Origin: Oceanobacillus salinisoli | GTDB taxonomy: Bacteria > Bacillota > Bacilli > Bacillales > Amphibacillaceae | Direction of reading: 5' to 3' | Assembly: GCF_009733865.1 (NCBI RefSeq) | Contig: NZ_WOFB01000027.1 | Coordinates: 1-64,000, forward strand | Length of the DNA: 64,000 nucleotides | Shown: piece after piece, positions 17,297 through 25,830 of the stretch | Layout: every line of letters begins with the position of its first letter | Numbering within the stretch: position 1 is the stretch's first letter | Made by a program: the position numbers and the translations under genes | The notes under the pieces: model-generated | The model's input: only the letters and a program-made list of their open reading frames with translations | What the model was told of the DNA's origin: nothing | Database searches by the model: none

Positions 17297-18274
17297 TTAT
17301 TCCAGCTTTTCCCATACTTGAGGATTAAGTAAATTTGGCGGTTTTCTTCCGCTTAATCCTGCTTCCAGATTTTCTGCTGCTAATTCGGACATCTTTAATT
17401 CTGTTTCATGGGAGGAAGATCCGATATGTGGCAAGGTGACAACATTTTTCATTATAAGCAGCTCATTATCAGGTTCTACTGGTTCCTGTTCAAATACATC
17501 CAGTCCTGCTGCCCGAATTTCATTGTTTTTTAAGGCATCGATTAAATCCTGCTCAACTACCGTCTTTCCTCTAGATGCATTAATAAAAATAGCAGAGTCT
17601 TTCATTAACTGAAATTCACGTCTTCCAATCATACCCTCTGTTTCTTTTGTCAAAGGTGTTATTAGACAAACGAAATCGGATTCCCTTAATAAGTCATCCA
17701 AACTTTTATACGTAGCATCATATTTCTCTTCTGCATCTAGCTTTCGAGTGCGGCTATGATATAAAATATCCATATGAAAGCCGAAGTGGGCACGCTGGGA
17801 AATGGCATTACCTATCCGCCCCATGCCAATAATTCCCAACTTCTTATGGTGAACATCCACACCATAATGCTCTTCTGTTAATGATTGCGTCCACTGACCG
17901 GATTTGACGAAATAGTCCAGCTCAGGAATTCTTCTTGCTGTGGCTAAAATCAAGCCAAATGCCATATCTGCTACGGTGTCTGTCAGGATTCCAGGAGTAT
18001 TGGTGGCCATGATATTTCGTTTTGTTAGTTCGGGTATATCCAGGTTATTATAACCAACCGAAACATTGCTCACGATTTTTAGATTTGGAGCCTTTTCCAG
18101 TAGTTCCTGATTAACGGGTAATGCCAGCCCAATAATTCCCTCTGCCTCAGATAGAGCATTTAAAAATTCAGGATCGGAACTAGGATCAATATTTTTAAAA
18201 AAGAGTACATCATGTTTTTCCTTTAATTGATCTAAAACGGGTTTTTCCACCCTGTCATAGGCTAGAATTTTCAT
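17297..18274 (-). CDS. D-2-hydroxyacid dehydrogenase (GhrB/glycerate dehydrogenase type)
   Basis: The 325 aa NAD(P)-dependent enzyme has the lobed layout of the family: Rossmann motif KLGIIGMGRIGNAISQRAHFGF (about 147-168), the substrate Arg in FINASRGKTVVEQ (about 235), a Glu in DVFEQEPVEPDNE (about 264), and the catalytic His in VTLPHIGSSSHET (about 287). It should reduce a 2-oxoacid such as glyoxylate, hydroxypyruvate or a longer acid. It is transcribed divergently from the GntR regulator across a 213 bp gap that carries the operator, so it may belong to the same regulon; its step in ectoine use is not established. Confidence 0.85.
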   Translation of the reverse strand: MKILAYDRVEKPVLDQLKEKHDVLFFKNIDPSSDPEFLNALSEAEGIIGLALPVNQELLEKAPNLKIVSNVSVGYNNLDIPELTKRNIMATNTPGILTDTVADMAFGLILATARRIPELDYFVKSGQWTQSLTEEHYGVDVHHKKLGIIGMGRIGNAISQRAHFGFHMDILYHSRTRKLDAEEKYDATYKSLDDLLRESDFVCLITPLTKETEGMIGRREFQLMKDSAIFINASRGKTVVEQDLIDALKNNEIRAAGLDVFEQEPVEPDNELLIMKNVVTLPHIGSSSHETELKMSELAAENLEAGLSGRKPPNLLNPQVWEKLE

Positions 18275-18387
18275 ACAATCTTCCCCTTAATAAGTTCTAA
18301 TATTCACAGATTACATACGTTCAAAATAACGGGTAAAAAGAAAGAAGTCAAGGTGAATTTATAAATTTTTAACAATTCGGATAGTTA

Positions 18388-18416
18388 TTGACAATTCCGA
18401 GTACATCTTTTAAAAT
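18388..18416 (+). promoter_or_regulatory. sigma-A promoter of the GntR operon
   Basis: TTGACA at 18388-18393, a 17 nt spacer, then TAAAAT at 18411-18416. This near-consensus promoter puts transcription start at about 18423, directly upstream of the palindromic operator. Confidence 0.8.
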
Positions 18417-18428
18417 GGATATAACTAG

Positions 18429-18443
18429 TTGTCGACAATCGAC
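18429..18443 (+). promoter_or_regulatory. GntR operator overlapping the start of the operon transcript
   Basis: TTGTCGACAATCGAC: a perfect 10 bp palindrome plus a five-base tail shared with the site at 15769. It lies about +6 to +20 from the predicted start, a position suited to repression, and 45 nt before the regulator gene, suggesting autoregulation. Confidence 0.75.
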
Positions 18444-18487
18444 ACAATGAATTACTTACACTGAAAACCAAGAAGGAGTCAAACCAG

Positions 18488-19150
18488 ATGAACGAAGACA
18501 ATATTTTATTAAGAAAGCCGCTAGGAGAGTTAATTGCTGAACAATTAAAGCAGGATATTTTTAATCAAAAAATTGAATTTGGGGAGCGGTTAATAGAAGC
18601 TGACTTGGCAGAACGATTTGATGTCAGCAGAAGCACGATACGGGAAGCATTAAAAATCCTCGAACAGGAGGAACTTGTCACAAGCAAAGCGCGTAAAGGA
18701 ACATTTGTTTCTGAGTTTACGGAAAAAGATTTGGATGAAATGACGGAATTGCGGTTGATTCTGGAAGTAAATGCATTCATAAGAGCATTGAAAAATTTGG
18801 AAGAGAACCATTACAGAGATCTACAGGCAATTATTGATGAAATGAAGATACAAGCAGAAAAGAAAAATTGGAATGCCTTGTTCGATCTGGATATGCAGTT
18901 TCATCAATATGTCGTTCGTATTTGCGGCAATTCGAGAATTGTAAAAATCTATGAAGCGATTAGTATACAAATTCGTGTCTATCTAGCACATCTTGACCAG
19001 TATTATACCAACCCGGTTTCCTTTTACAAGGAGCATAAAGAGTTATTTGATGCATTAGTTCTCAAAGATAAGCAACTAGTGAAAAAACAAGTTGAAAATC
19101 ATATCAATTATGTGGAAGAAAAATTGCTGCGAAAAATAGCGGATGAATAA
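18488..19150 (+). CDS. GntR/FadR-subfamily transcriptional regulator
   Basis: The 220 aa protein has an N-terminal GntR winged helix (about residues 8-75: LIEADLAERFDVSRSTIREALKILE) and an all-helical FCD ligand domain with the expected Asp and His residues (DLDMQFHQYVV, then NHINYVE). FCD domains bind small organic acids through a metal. It starts after AAGGAG, is first in an operon with dehydrogenase, ridA, deacetylase and eutB, and its promoter carries a palindromic operator. It most likely represses the cluster until an ectoine-derived inducer appears. It is not the MocR-type EnuR known from proteobacterial ectoine clusters. Confidence 0.9.
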   Translation: MNEDNILLRKPLGELIAEQLKQDIFNQKIEFGERLIEADLAERFDVSRSTIREALKILEQEELVTSKARKGTFVSEFTEKDLDEMTELRLILEVNAFIRALKNLEENHYRDLQAIIDEMKIQAEKKNWNALFDLDMQFHQYVVRICGNSRIVKIYEAISIQIRVYLAHLDQYYTNPVSFYKEHKELFDALVLKDKQLVKKQVENHINYVEEKLLRKIADE

Positions 19151-19218
19151 ATGTTTAATAAGTTAGTACTTATGGAATAACAAATAAAAGATATTTTAAA
19201 GATGGGGAGAGGTGTCCA

Positions 19219-20652
19219 GTGGAAAGTTATAACATGTATATCAATGGAGAATGGGTTGGAGAGGGTTTTGAAACAATCGATGTGACGAATCCAGCGAATG
19301 GGGAATTAATAGGAAAGGTACCCTTTGCCGGGGAAGAAGAGACGAATAAGGCAATCGATGCCGCACATAATGCATTTAAAGAATGGTCAGGATTAACAGC
19401 ATATGAACGTGCCGATTATTTGCAAAAACTATACCAGCTGATGATGGAACATCAGGAAGAGTTGGCCGAAATCATGACATTGGAGATGGGGAAACCAATT
19501 AAAGAATCGCGTGGAGAGGTCCAATATGCTGCATCCTTTATTGAATGGTTTGCTGAGGAAGGAAAAAGGGTCTATGGGGAAACCATTCCTAGCCATCTTC
19601 GAAATAAACGCCTTCAAGTCTGGAAAAAAGCCGTTGGGGTAGTTGCCGCCATTACGCCATGGAATTTTCCGGCAGCTATGTTAACAAGAAAAATGGGTCC
19701 AGCTCTTGCTGCGGGGTGTACAGTTGTTATCAAACCATCCAGTGAAAGTCCATTGAGTGCAATTAAACTGATGGAGCTGTGCGAAAAAGCAGGTTTTCCA
19801 GAAGGGGTTGTAAATCTTGTAACAGGTTCTTCCTCGAAAATTGCCAAAGCGATTATGGAAAATAAGAAAGTACGTAAGATTACCTTTACCGGTTCAACGG
19901 AAGTAGGAAAAATTCTGATACGACAAAGTGCGGATCAAGTTAAAAAACTCTCCCTTGAGCTTGGTGGTCACGCACCAATGATTGTATTGGATGATGCTAA
20001 TGTAGATGCTGCTGTAAAAGGAGCGGTAGCATCGAAATTCAGAAACACTGGTCAAACATGTATTTGTGCAAACCGCATATATGTTCAATCAGGAATTTAT
20101 GATGAGTTTGTAGAGAAGTTCGCAGCAGCTGTCAAAGAATTGAAGGTTGGAAATGGTATCGACGAATCGGTGGATGTAGGGCCACTGATTAATAAAGCAG
20201 GTCACGAAAAAGTATCCAATCATGTGGATGATGCAGTTAGTAAAGGCGCAACAGTTGTCACTGGTGGGAAATCTTTATCTGAGGCTGATCATGGTGCGTT
20301 TTATATGCCTACCGTTATAAAAGATGTGAGTGAATCGATGATCGTAATGCAGGAGGAAACGTTTGGCCCAGTTGCCCCTGTACAAAAAGTGGAGACTGAA
20401 GAAGAGGCCATTACATTTGCTAATAGCACCCCGTATGGTTTAGCAGCGTATGTGTTTACGGAAAATGTCGCACGCGGCATGCGTGTCATTGAACAGCTTG
20501 ATTTTGGAATTGTTGGTTGGAATGAAGGTGCTCCATCAGCAGCTCAGGTTCCTTTTGGTGGTATGAAAGAAAGTGGTGTCGGTAGAGAAGGTGGTCATGA
20601 GGGGATTGATGCCTTTGTAGAATCTCAGTATGTGGCAATTGGAATGGAATAA
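19219..20652 (+). CDS. NAD(P)-dependent semialdehyde dehydrogenase (DoeC role)
   Basis: The 477 aa aldehyde dehydrogenase has FTGSTEVGK for cofactor binding, catalytic Glu247 (LELGGHAP) and Cys281 (NTGQTCICANR), and PFGGMKESGVGREGG near the C terminus, closest in style to succinate-semialdehyde dehydrogenases. In ectoine breakdown the transaminase product is aspartate semialdehyde, which a DoeC enzyme oxidises to aspartate; the position between the regulator and ridA supports that role. Succinate semialdehyde in GABA use is the alternative. Start is GTG after GGGGAGAGG. Confidence 0.85.
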   Translation: MESYNMYINGEWVGEGFETIDVTNPANGELIGKVPFAGEEETNKAIDAAHNAFKEWSGLTAYERADYLQKLYQLMMEHQEELAEIMTLEMGKPIKESRGEVQYAASFIEWFAEEGKRVYGETIPSHLRNKRLQVWKKAVGVVAAITPWNFPAAMLTRKMGPALAAGCTVVIKPSSESPLSAIKLMELCEKAGFPEGVVNLVTGSSSKIAKAIMENKKVRKITFTGSTEVGKILIRQSADQVKKLSLELGGHAPMIVLDDANVDAAVKGAVASKFRNTGQTCICANRIYVQSGIYDEFVEKFAAAVKELKVGNGIDESVDVGPLINKAGHEKVSNHVDDAVSKGATVVTGGKSLSEADHGAFYMPTVIKDVSESMIVMQEETFGPVAPVQKVETEEEAITFANSTPYGLAAYVFTENVARGMRVIEQLDFGIVGWNEGAPSAAQVPFGGMKESGVGREGGHEGIDAFVESQYVAIGME

Positions 20653-20673
20653 ATACAGAAGAGGTGGTTTGCG

Positions 20674-21057
20674 ATGAAAGAAAAACTGCAAACAGAACAT
20701 GCTCCGAAGCCAACAGGTCCCTATTCACAGGGGGTTAAAATGGATGGGCTGATTTTTGTTTCCGGGCAGGATGGTGTGCATCCAGATGGAAAAACTGCTG
20801 GTGAATCCATAGAATTGCAAACCAGGGCCTGTTTGACAAATATAGAGAATATCCTGAAGGAAGCCGGCGCAGGTCTTGAAGATATTGTCCATATGACGTG
20901 TCATCTTGCGGATTTATCTAAAGAGAATGTTCGTGCATTTAATCAAGCATACGCTGCATACTTTGAGAATGTGGACATTATGCCAGCTAGAATTACGGTT
21001 GGAAGTGTATTGATGGAAACCGATGTGGAGATTACAGCACTCGCTTATAAGAAGTAG
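20674..21057 (+). CDS. RidA family enamine/imine deaminase
   Basis: The 127 aa product fits the RidA (YjgF/UK114) trimer family: GPYSQGVKMDGLIFVSGQDGVHPDG at the start, TRACLTNIENILKEAGAGLEDIVHMTCHLAD in the middle, and MPARITVGS with the conserved Arg. RidA proteins hydrolyse the reactive enamines or imines released by PLP dehydratases. One operon gene downstream is an EutB-type PLP dehydratase, which gives this RidA an obvious partner. AGAGGTGG precedes the ATG. Confidence 0.9.
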   Translation: MKEKLQTEHAPKPTGPYSQGVKMDGLIFVSGQDGVHPDGKTAGESIELQTRACLTNIENILKEAGAGLEDIVHMTCHLADLSKENVRAFNQAYAAYFENVDIMPARITVGSVLMETDVEITALAYKK

Positions 21058-21080
21058 TTTACCAGGAAAATAGGAGGGAA

Positions 21081-22304
21081 GTGTCGTTGGAACTATCTAA
21101 TCGGGCAGAACAGATGAAAGCTAACCTGATAAAGTGGAGGAGGCATCTTCATCGTTATCCGGAATTGAGTTTTCAGGAGCTGGAAACTTCTAAATTTGTA
21201 GAGAGAGAGCTTAAAAAAATTCCTGGAATGAAGGTAGAAAAAGCGGTTGGATATTCTACTGCGGTTGTCGGTACACTTTCCTCGGGAACAGGATTTGCGA
21301 TAGCAATACGTGCTGATATGGATGCTTTGCCGATTCAGGAACAAAATGATGTCGCATACCGCTCAGAAAACGACGGTGTTATGCATGCTTGTGGCCATGA
21401 TGCACATACTGCCATTGTCCTGGGAACTGCTCATTTACTAAGCGAACTTTTTCAAGAAGGTCATTTACAAGGAACGGTCAAGTTTTTATTTCAGCCAGCA
21501 GAAGAACATGTCGATGAAAGTGGGAAAAGTGGTGCACCATATATGATTCAAGCAGGAGTACTGGAGGATGTGGATGCTGCCATTGCCTTGCATATGAGCC
21601 CTGAAAATCGATTTGGTGAAGTGCAGATCCATGATGGATACGGTATGGCAAATGCTGATGTGTTTAAGGCGAAAATTATCGCATCAGGTGGGCATGGGGC
21701 CTATCCGCACTTAGGTACCGATCCGTTTTGGATGTTAACTCCAGTATTGCAGGCACTATATGGAATTCCCGGACGAAGGACTTCCCCACTCGAATCTGCG
21801 GTTGTGACCATTGGAAGCATACATGGTGGTTCAACAAGCAATGTTATTCCCACCACGGTTGAAATACAAGGCACTATTCGAAGTTATACTCCTGAAGTAA
21901 GGGATACATTATACGAAGAGATACAGAATGCATTTCAGATGGTGAAAAATTTCGGTGGCGATTACGATCTGCAATTTATTCAGGAAGACCCTGCGTTAAA
22001 AAACGACCCTAGAGTCAACCACATTATTAAAAACGTAATTAAGGACGTTTTTTCCCATTTTCATATTATAGATAAGCCATTCGGTTTAGCGGGCGAAGAC
22101 TTTGCCCATATGGCACAAAAGGTTCCAGCTGCCATGTTTTTTCTAGGATGTGCGGTTGATGGGAAACTGCGAAACTTGCATACACCCGATTTTGATATTG
22201 ATGAACGGGTCCTGCCAGCAGGTGCTTCCATATTAGCTGAAGCAGCAAGACGCTTTCTAACAGGGGAAATAGGAGTAACCGGAACAAGGGGAGTGAGTTT
22301 ATGA
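21081..22304 (+). CDS. M20 family amidohydrolase, probable N-acetyl-diaminobutyrate deacetylase
   Basis: The 407 aa protein has the M20D layout of the amidohydrolase/N-acyl-amino acid deacetylase group: RHLHRYPELSFQE, DMDALPIQE, the metal motif HACGHDAHT, PAEEHVDESGKSGAP with the catalytic Glu, and GEDFAHMAQKVPAAMFFLG near the end. In this operon the missing step is removal of the acetyl group from the EutD product; proteobacteria use the unrelated EutE/DoeB for it. An M20 enzyme doing this (I recall it being called DoeB2) would complete the pathway. Start could be GTG at 21081 or TTG at 21087, the latter with better spacing from AGGAGG. Its end overlaps eutB by 4 nt (ATGA), so the two are coupled. 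Confidence 0.8.
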   Translation: MSLELSNRAEQMKANLIKWRRHLHRYPELSFQELETSKFVERELKKIPGMKVEKAVGYSTAVVGTLSSGTGFAIAIRADMDALPIQEQNDVAYRSENDGVMHACGHDAHTAIVLGTAHLLSELFQEGHLQGTVKFLFQPAEEHVDESGKSGAPYMIQAGVLEDVDAAIALHMSPENRFGEVQIHDGYGMANADVFKAKIIASGGHGAYPHLGTDPFWMLTPVLQALYGIPGRRTSPLESAVVTIGSIHGGSTSNVIPTTVEIQGTIRSYTPEVRDTLYEEIQNAFQMVKNFGGDYDLQFIQEDPALKNDPRVNHIIKNVIKDVFSHFHIIDKPFGLAGEDFAHMAQKVPAAMFFLGCAVDGKLRNLHTPDFDIDERVLPAGASILAEAARRFLTGEIGVTGTRGVSL

Positions 22305-23299
22305 AACGTAAAGCTGTAAATTTACAGGACGTATGGAAAGCACGAAGCCGCATTGCTCCCATTGTTCAACATACCCCTCTAATGTTTTCGGAGGAATTAT
22401 CACAGTTGACGGGGAAATCAGTGTACTTAAAACTGGAAAATCTAAACACCACCAATTCTTTTAAAATTAGAGGAGCAGCGAACAAGATTTTGAGTTTAAC
22501 AGACGAAGAACGAAACAAAGGAATAACGACCTTTTCAACAGGGAATTTTGGCTTGAGTGTAGCTTATGTTGCCAAAAAGCTTGGAATTAAAGCTGTCATA
22601 TGTATCTCTCAACGTGTTCCAGATGCAAAAGTAGAAGTATTAAAAAGAACTGGTGCAGAAATTGAAGTCATAGGGGATTCCCAGGATGATGCAGAACAAC
22701 ATAGTTATGATTTGGAAAGGGAGCAAGGTTTGACGGTTATTCACCCATTTGATGATCCTCATGTAATTGCTGGGCAGGGAACAATTGGTTTGGAAATATT
22801 GGAAGATTTTCCGGAAGTGGATACGGTACTTGCGGGTCTATCTGGTGGAGGACTGCATTCCGGACTGGGCGTTGCACTAAAAAATACGAATCCTTCCCTC
22901 CGTCTAATAGGTTTATCTACAGCAAATGGAGCTGCGATGTACGAAAGTATTCAAGCTGGTAAACCAATCGTAGTCGAGGAACAGAATACACTGGCAGACA
23001 GCTTGCTCGGAGGGATTGGCTTACAAAATCACTATACCTTTCAGATGGTAAGACAGTATGTGGACGATATTGCCCTCCTAAATGAAAAAGAATTTGCTGA
23101 TGGTATGCTTTTTATGCTGGAAAAACATCGTATGGTAATTGAAGGGGCAGCAGCGTCTGGAATCAGTGCCATCTTAAACAACAAAGTGAATACCGGTTCT
23201 AATGTTGTAATTGTGGTTAGTGGGTGTAGTGTAGATATATCTGTTGTCTTGAAAATGCTCGATAATACTAATGGATTAAGTACAATCGATAGAATCTGA
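22301..23299 (+). CDS. eutB: PLP-dependent dehydratase, EutB (hydroxyectoine utilisation) type
   Basis: The 332 aa fold II PLP enzyme has Lys55 in TNSFKIRGAANK as Schiff-base residue, STGNFGLSVAYVAKKLG for substrate binding, and the Gly loop LSGGGLHSGLGVA. Features beyond a generic threonine dehydratase match what I recall of EutB: SQDDAEQ, HPFDDPHVIAGQGTIGLEILE, and LADSLLGGIGLQNHYTFQMVRQYVDDI. EutB acts on a 3-hydroxy intermediate from hydroxyectoine, producing an enamine that RidA could process. It overlaps the deacetylase gene by 4 nt and ends the operon. The companion EutC cyclodeaminase gene is not in the window. Confidence 0.8.
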   Translation: MKRKAVNLQDVWKARSRIAPIVQHTPLMFSEELSQLTGKSVYLKLENLNTTNSFKIRGAANKILSLTDEERNKGITTFSTGNFGLSVAYVAKKLGIKAVICISQRVPDAKVEVLKRTGAEIEVIGDSQDDAEQHSYDLEREQGLTVIHPFDDPHVIAGQGTIGLEILEDFPEVDTVLAGLSGGGLHSGLGVALKNTNPSLRLIGLSTANGAAMYESIQAGKPIVVEEQNTLADSLLGGIGLQNHYTFQMVRQYVDDIALLNEKEFADGMLFMLEKHRMVIEGAAASGISAILNNKVNTGSNVVIVVSGCSVDISVVLKMLDNTNGLSTIDRI

Positions 23300-23300
23300 C

Positions 23301-23435
23301 GTAAATGTGTGCACCGCCCGATTCCGATCCGGGCAGTCGCATACCTTAGGGCACGGCTTTAGCCTCTAGCGGAAAACCGCCGTTGCTCAGGTCTAATCAC
23401 GCGTTTTTTCCGCTAGATTCGACAGCTCTACACTC
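23301..23435. repeat. R2 composite repeat, unit b
   Basis: GC-richer than its surroundings. Holds CCGATCCGGGCAGTCGCA and GCGGAAAACCGCCGTTGCTC. Related sequence occurs at 31470-31622, 41220-41350 and 46207-46560. No coding potential is seen. Confidence 0.7.
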
Positions 23436-23504
23436 CAATCAACCAGCTTCATAGAATAGCGATTAGAAGTTAAAAAATTATTGAGCCTAATAAATGTAAG
23501 GAAG

Positions 23505-23650
23505 ATAAAAGCGCAAAACTAGCGAAGGAAATACACGGAGACTCCTGCGGGAAGAAAGGCATCGGTGAGACCCCTAAAAAAGGAAACACGAGGAGGCTCA
23601 CCAGCCGCCCGCAGAAAGCGTAGTGTATTTCCGTAGCGGTAGATATAATT
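23505..23650. repeat. R2 composite repeat, unit a (reverse orientation)
   Basis: Contains GGAGACTCCTGCGGGAAG, CATCGGTGAGACCCCTAAA, GAGGAGGCTCACCAGCCGCC and GTGTATTTCCGTAGCGGTAG. The reverse complement of this unit occurs at 31286-31425 and 41108-41215. Confidence 0.8.
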
Positions 23651-23758
23651 AAAAAGCAACATACGATAAGATCTAATTTCTTTGATGCTGTTTTAGAAAT
23701 TCCTAGAAATAGAACATTTTAAATAAATCTTAAGTATATAGAGGGAGGGTAACACCTC

Positions 23759-24610
23759 ATGGATAAAATTTTATTTAATGATTCCATCGTTCAACGTGAT
23801 AAATTAATTGATATTGAGGATCGTGGTTATCAGTTTGGAGATGGAATCTATGAAGTGATTGGTGTATATGATGGGAATTTTTTCATGTTAGATGAGCATC
23901 TGGAACGATTGGAAAGAAGTGCGAAGGAAATTAGATTATCCTTTCCCTACCAGAAACAACAATTAAAAGAGCGGCTGGAAAAGTTAGTAACTGTCAATCA
24001 ACTAAAGGAAGGTGTGATATATTTACAGATTACACGCGGGGAAGCGGAAAGATGGCATCATTTTCCGTCGGATGATACGAAACCTAATCTAGTGGCTTAC
24101 ACGAAGCTGGAAGAAACGTTAATGGAAGAAGAAAATAATGGGGCTGCTGCTGTGTTGACCGAAGATATTCGCTGGCTGCGTTGTGACATAAAAACATTAA
24201 ACCTGTTACCTAATGTACTAGCGAAGCAAAAAGCGGTGGAGCATGATGCCGTGGAAGCAATTTTTTACCGAGGTGATATCATTACCGAGGCAAGTGCTTC
24301 CAATGTATTTATCGTAAAAAATGGCGAAGTTTATACCCATCCGGCGAATAACTACATCTTAAATGGGATTACGAGAAGAAAAGTGTTGGCGTTATGCATG
24401 GATCTTGGAATAAAAGTAAATGAAGAAACCTATAGCGTGCAAGACTTACTTACTGCAGATGAGGTGTTTGTAACAGCAACAAAATTGGATGTCGTACCGA
24501 TTATTAGAGTAGATCAGCAGTCGATTGGAACTGGTTATCCAGGGAAGATAACACAGAAAATTGTTGAGGCTTTCCGAGCTTCAGTTCAGGAATTGGTGCG
24601 TTCGTCATAA
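23759..24610 (+). CDS. dat: D-amino acid aminotransferase
   Basis: The 283 aa fold IV PLP enzyme swaps the amino group between D-alanine and 2-oxoglutarate, making D-glutamate and pyruvate. Lys145 in RCDIKTLNLLPN is at the canonical Schiff-base position. Also typical are DRGYQFGDGIYEVI (21-34), the cofactor-binding ITEASASNVFIV, and ILNGITRRKVL. AGGGAGGG precedes the ATG. Alanine racemase follows 69 nt downstream, and together they can link L-alanine, D-alanine and D-glutamate. Placed beside the ectoine operon, it may belong to amino acid breakdown rather than to wall synthesis. Confidence 0.92.
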   Translation: MDKILFNDSIVQRDKLIDIEDRGYQFGDGIYEVIGVYDGNFFMLDEHLERLERSAKEIRLSFPYQKQQLKERLEKLVTVNQLKEGVIYLQITRGEAERWHHFPSDDTKPNLVAYTKLEETLMEEENNGAAAVLTEDIRWLRCDIKTLNLLPNVLAKQKAVEHDAVEAIFYRGDIITEASASNVFIVKNGEVYTHPANNYILNGITRRKVLALCMDLGIKVNEETYSVQDLLTADEVFVTATKLDVVPIIRVDQQSIGTGYPGKITQKIVEAFRASVQELVRSS

Positions 24611-24679
24611 AAGTGGCTGTTCAAAAGGAGGAGGAACTCATTGAACACACACTAAAAGCTTAATCTTGGAGGGATCGTC

Positions 24680-25813
24680 ATGCTGCCACATGTTAATTCA
24701 CTAGTAGAAAGTCATACGGTAGCGGAAATTGACCTTGCTGCATTTCGTTCAAATGTGAATACGATGAAAGGGAAGTTGGATCACAGCATTTTTTTAGCTG
24801 TTATTAAAACAAATGCCTATGGTCACGGCATTGTCCCCATTGCGCAAGAGGCAGTAGAAGCAGGTGCAGAGCGCCTTGGTGTTACTACAGTGGAAGAAGG
24901 TGCTCTGCTGCGCCAGAGCGGAATACATAGTCCTATACAAATACTAAGTACGATTACCCCGGATCAAGCGGACGATGTTGTTCATTATCATCTAATTGCA
25001 TCAATCAGCTCAGAGAATATTGCTAAAGCTATCAGCAACTCTGCTGTTAAACAAAATCGGTCAGCTACGGTACATTTAAAACTGGATACGGGTTTACATC
25101 GATTTGGTATCAATCCTGAGAAGGCAGAAGCTTTTTGTAAGGCTTGTTATTTCTTGCCGAATGTATATTGGGAAGGAATCTATACACATTTTTCAAATGC
25201 AGATGAAGGAGATTGGGTTACGACAGAACAACAGTATCAGTTATTTCGGAATACAGTGAAAGCGTTAGAAAAAAGGGAATACCTTTTCCCTCTAAAACAT
25301 GTAGGAGCTTCAACAATTGCCATCGAACGCAAACATATGCACTTGGATATGGTGCGACCAGGGATTGCGTTATTCGGCTATCAGCCAGATGTCCGCCAGA
25401 GGAACATAATTTCCTTAAAACCAGTGATGACATTGAAAACCAAATTAGTTCATCTGCGTACTCTGCCTCCGAATTCAAAGGTTGGTTATGGCGGCAATTA
25501 TGTAACAAAAAGACATGAGAAAATAGGAATTATCCCAATTGGTCACGGTGACGGATACAAAAGAAGGTTATCGAATAATGGATATGTGCTAGTGAGGGGA
25601 CAGCGGGTTGAGATTGTTGGTACGATTTCCCTAGATCAAACGTTTATTAACGTAACGGATGTCCCCGGCGTAAAGGAAGGGGATGAGGTTGTTCTGATTG
25701 GCAGCCAGGGTGAGGATACCATTTCTGCACGGGATGTTGCCGATTGGATTCATAGCAACGTAGATGAAGTACTCGCCAGCTTAATGGATCGGGTTAGAAG
25801 AATATATACGTGA
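24680..25813 (+). CDS. alr: alanine racemase
   Basis: The 377 aa fold III PLP enzyme has Lys43 in AVIKTNAYGHGIVP, the YTHFSNADEGD stretch, phosphate-binding residues in ERKHMHLDMVRPGIALFGY, and the second catalytic Tyr in SKVGYGGNYV. It interconverts L- and D-alanine. It follows dat and overlaps or abuts the next dehydrogenase gene, whose ribosome site begins right after the alr stop codon. Bacillaceae often have one alr for wall synthesis and another for spores or catabolism; which this is cannot be told. Confidence 0.92.
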   Translation: MLPHVNSLVESHTVAEIDLAAFRSNVNTMKGKLDHSIFLAVIKTNAYGHGIVPIAQEAVEAGAERLGVTTVEEGALLRQSGIHSPIQILSTITPDQADDVVHYHLIASISSENIAKAISNSAVKQNRSATVHLKLDTGLHRFGINPEKAEAFCKACYFLPNVYWEGIYTHFSNADEGDWVTTEQQYQLFRNTVKALEKREYLFPLKHVGASTIAIERKHMHLDMVRPGIALFGYQPDVRQRNIISLKPVMTLKTKLVHLRTLPPNSKVGYGGNYVTKRHEKIGIIPIGHGDGYKRRLSNNGYVLVRGQRVEIVGTISLDQTFINVTDVPGVKEGDEVVLIGSQGEDTISARDVADWIHSNVDEVLASLMDRVRRIYT

Positions 25814-25830
25814 AAAATAAGGGGGACATT

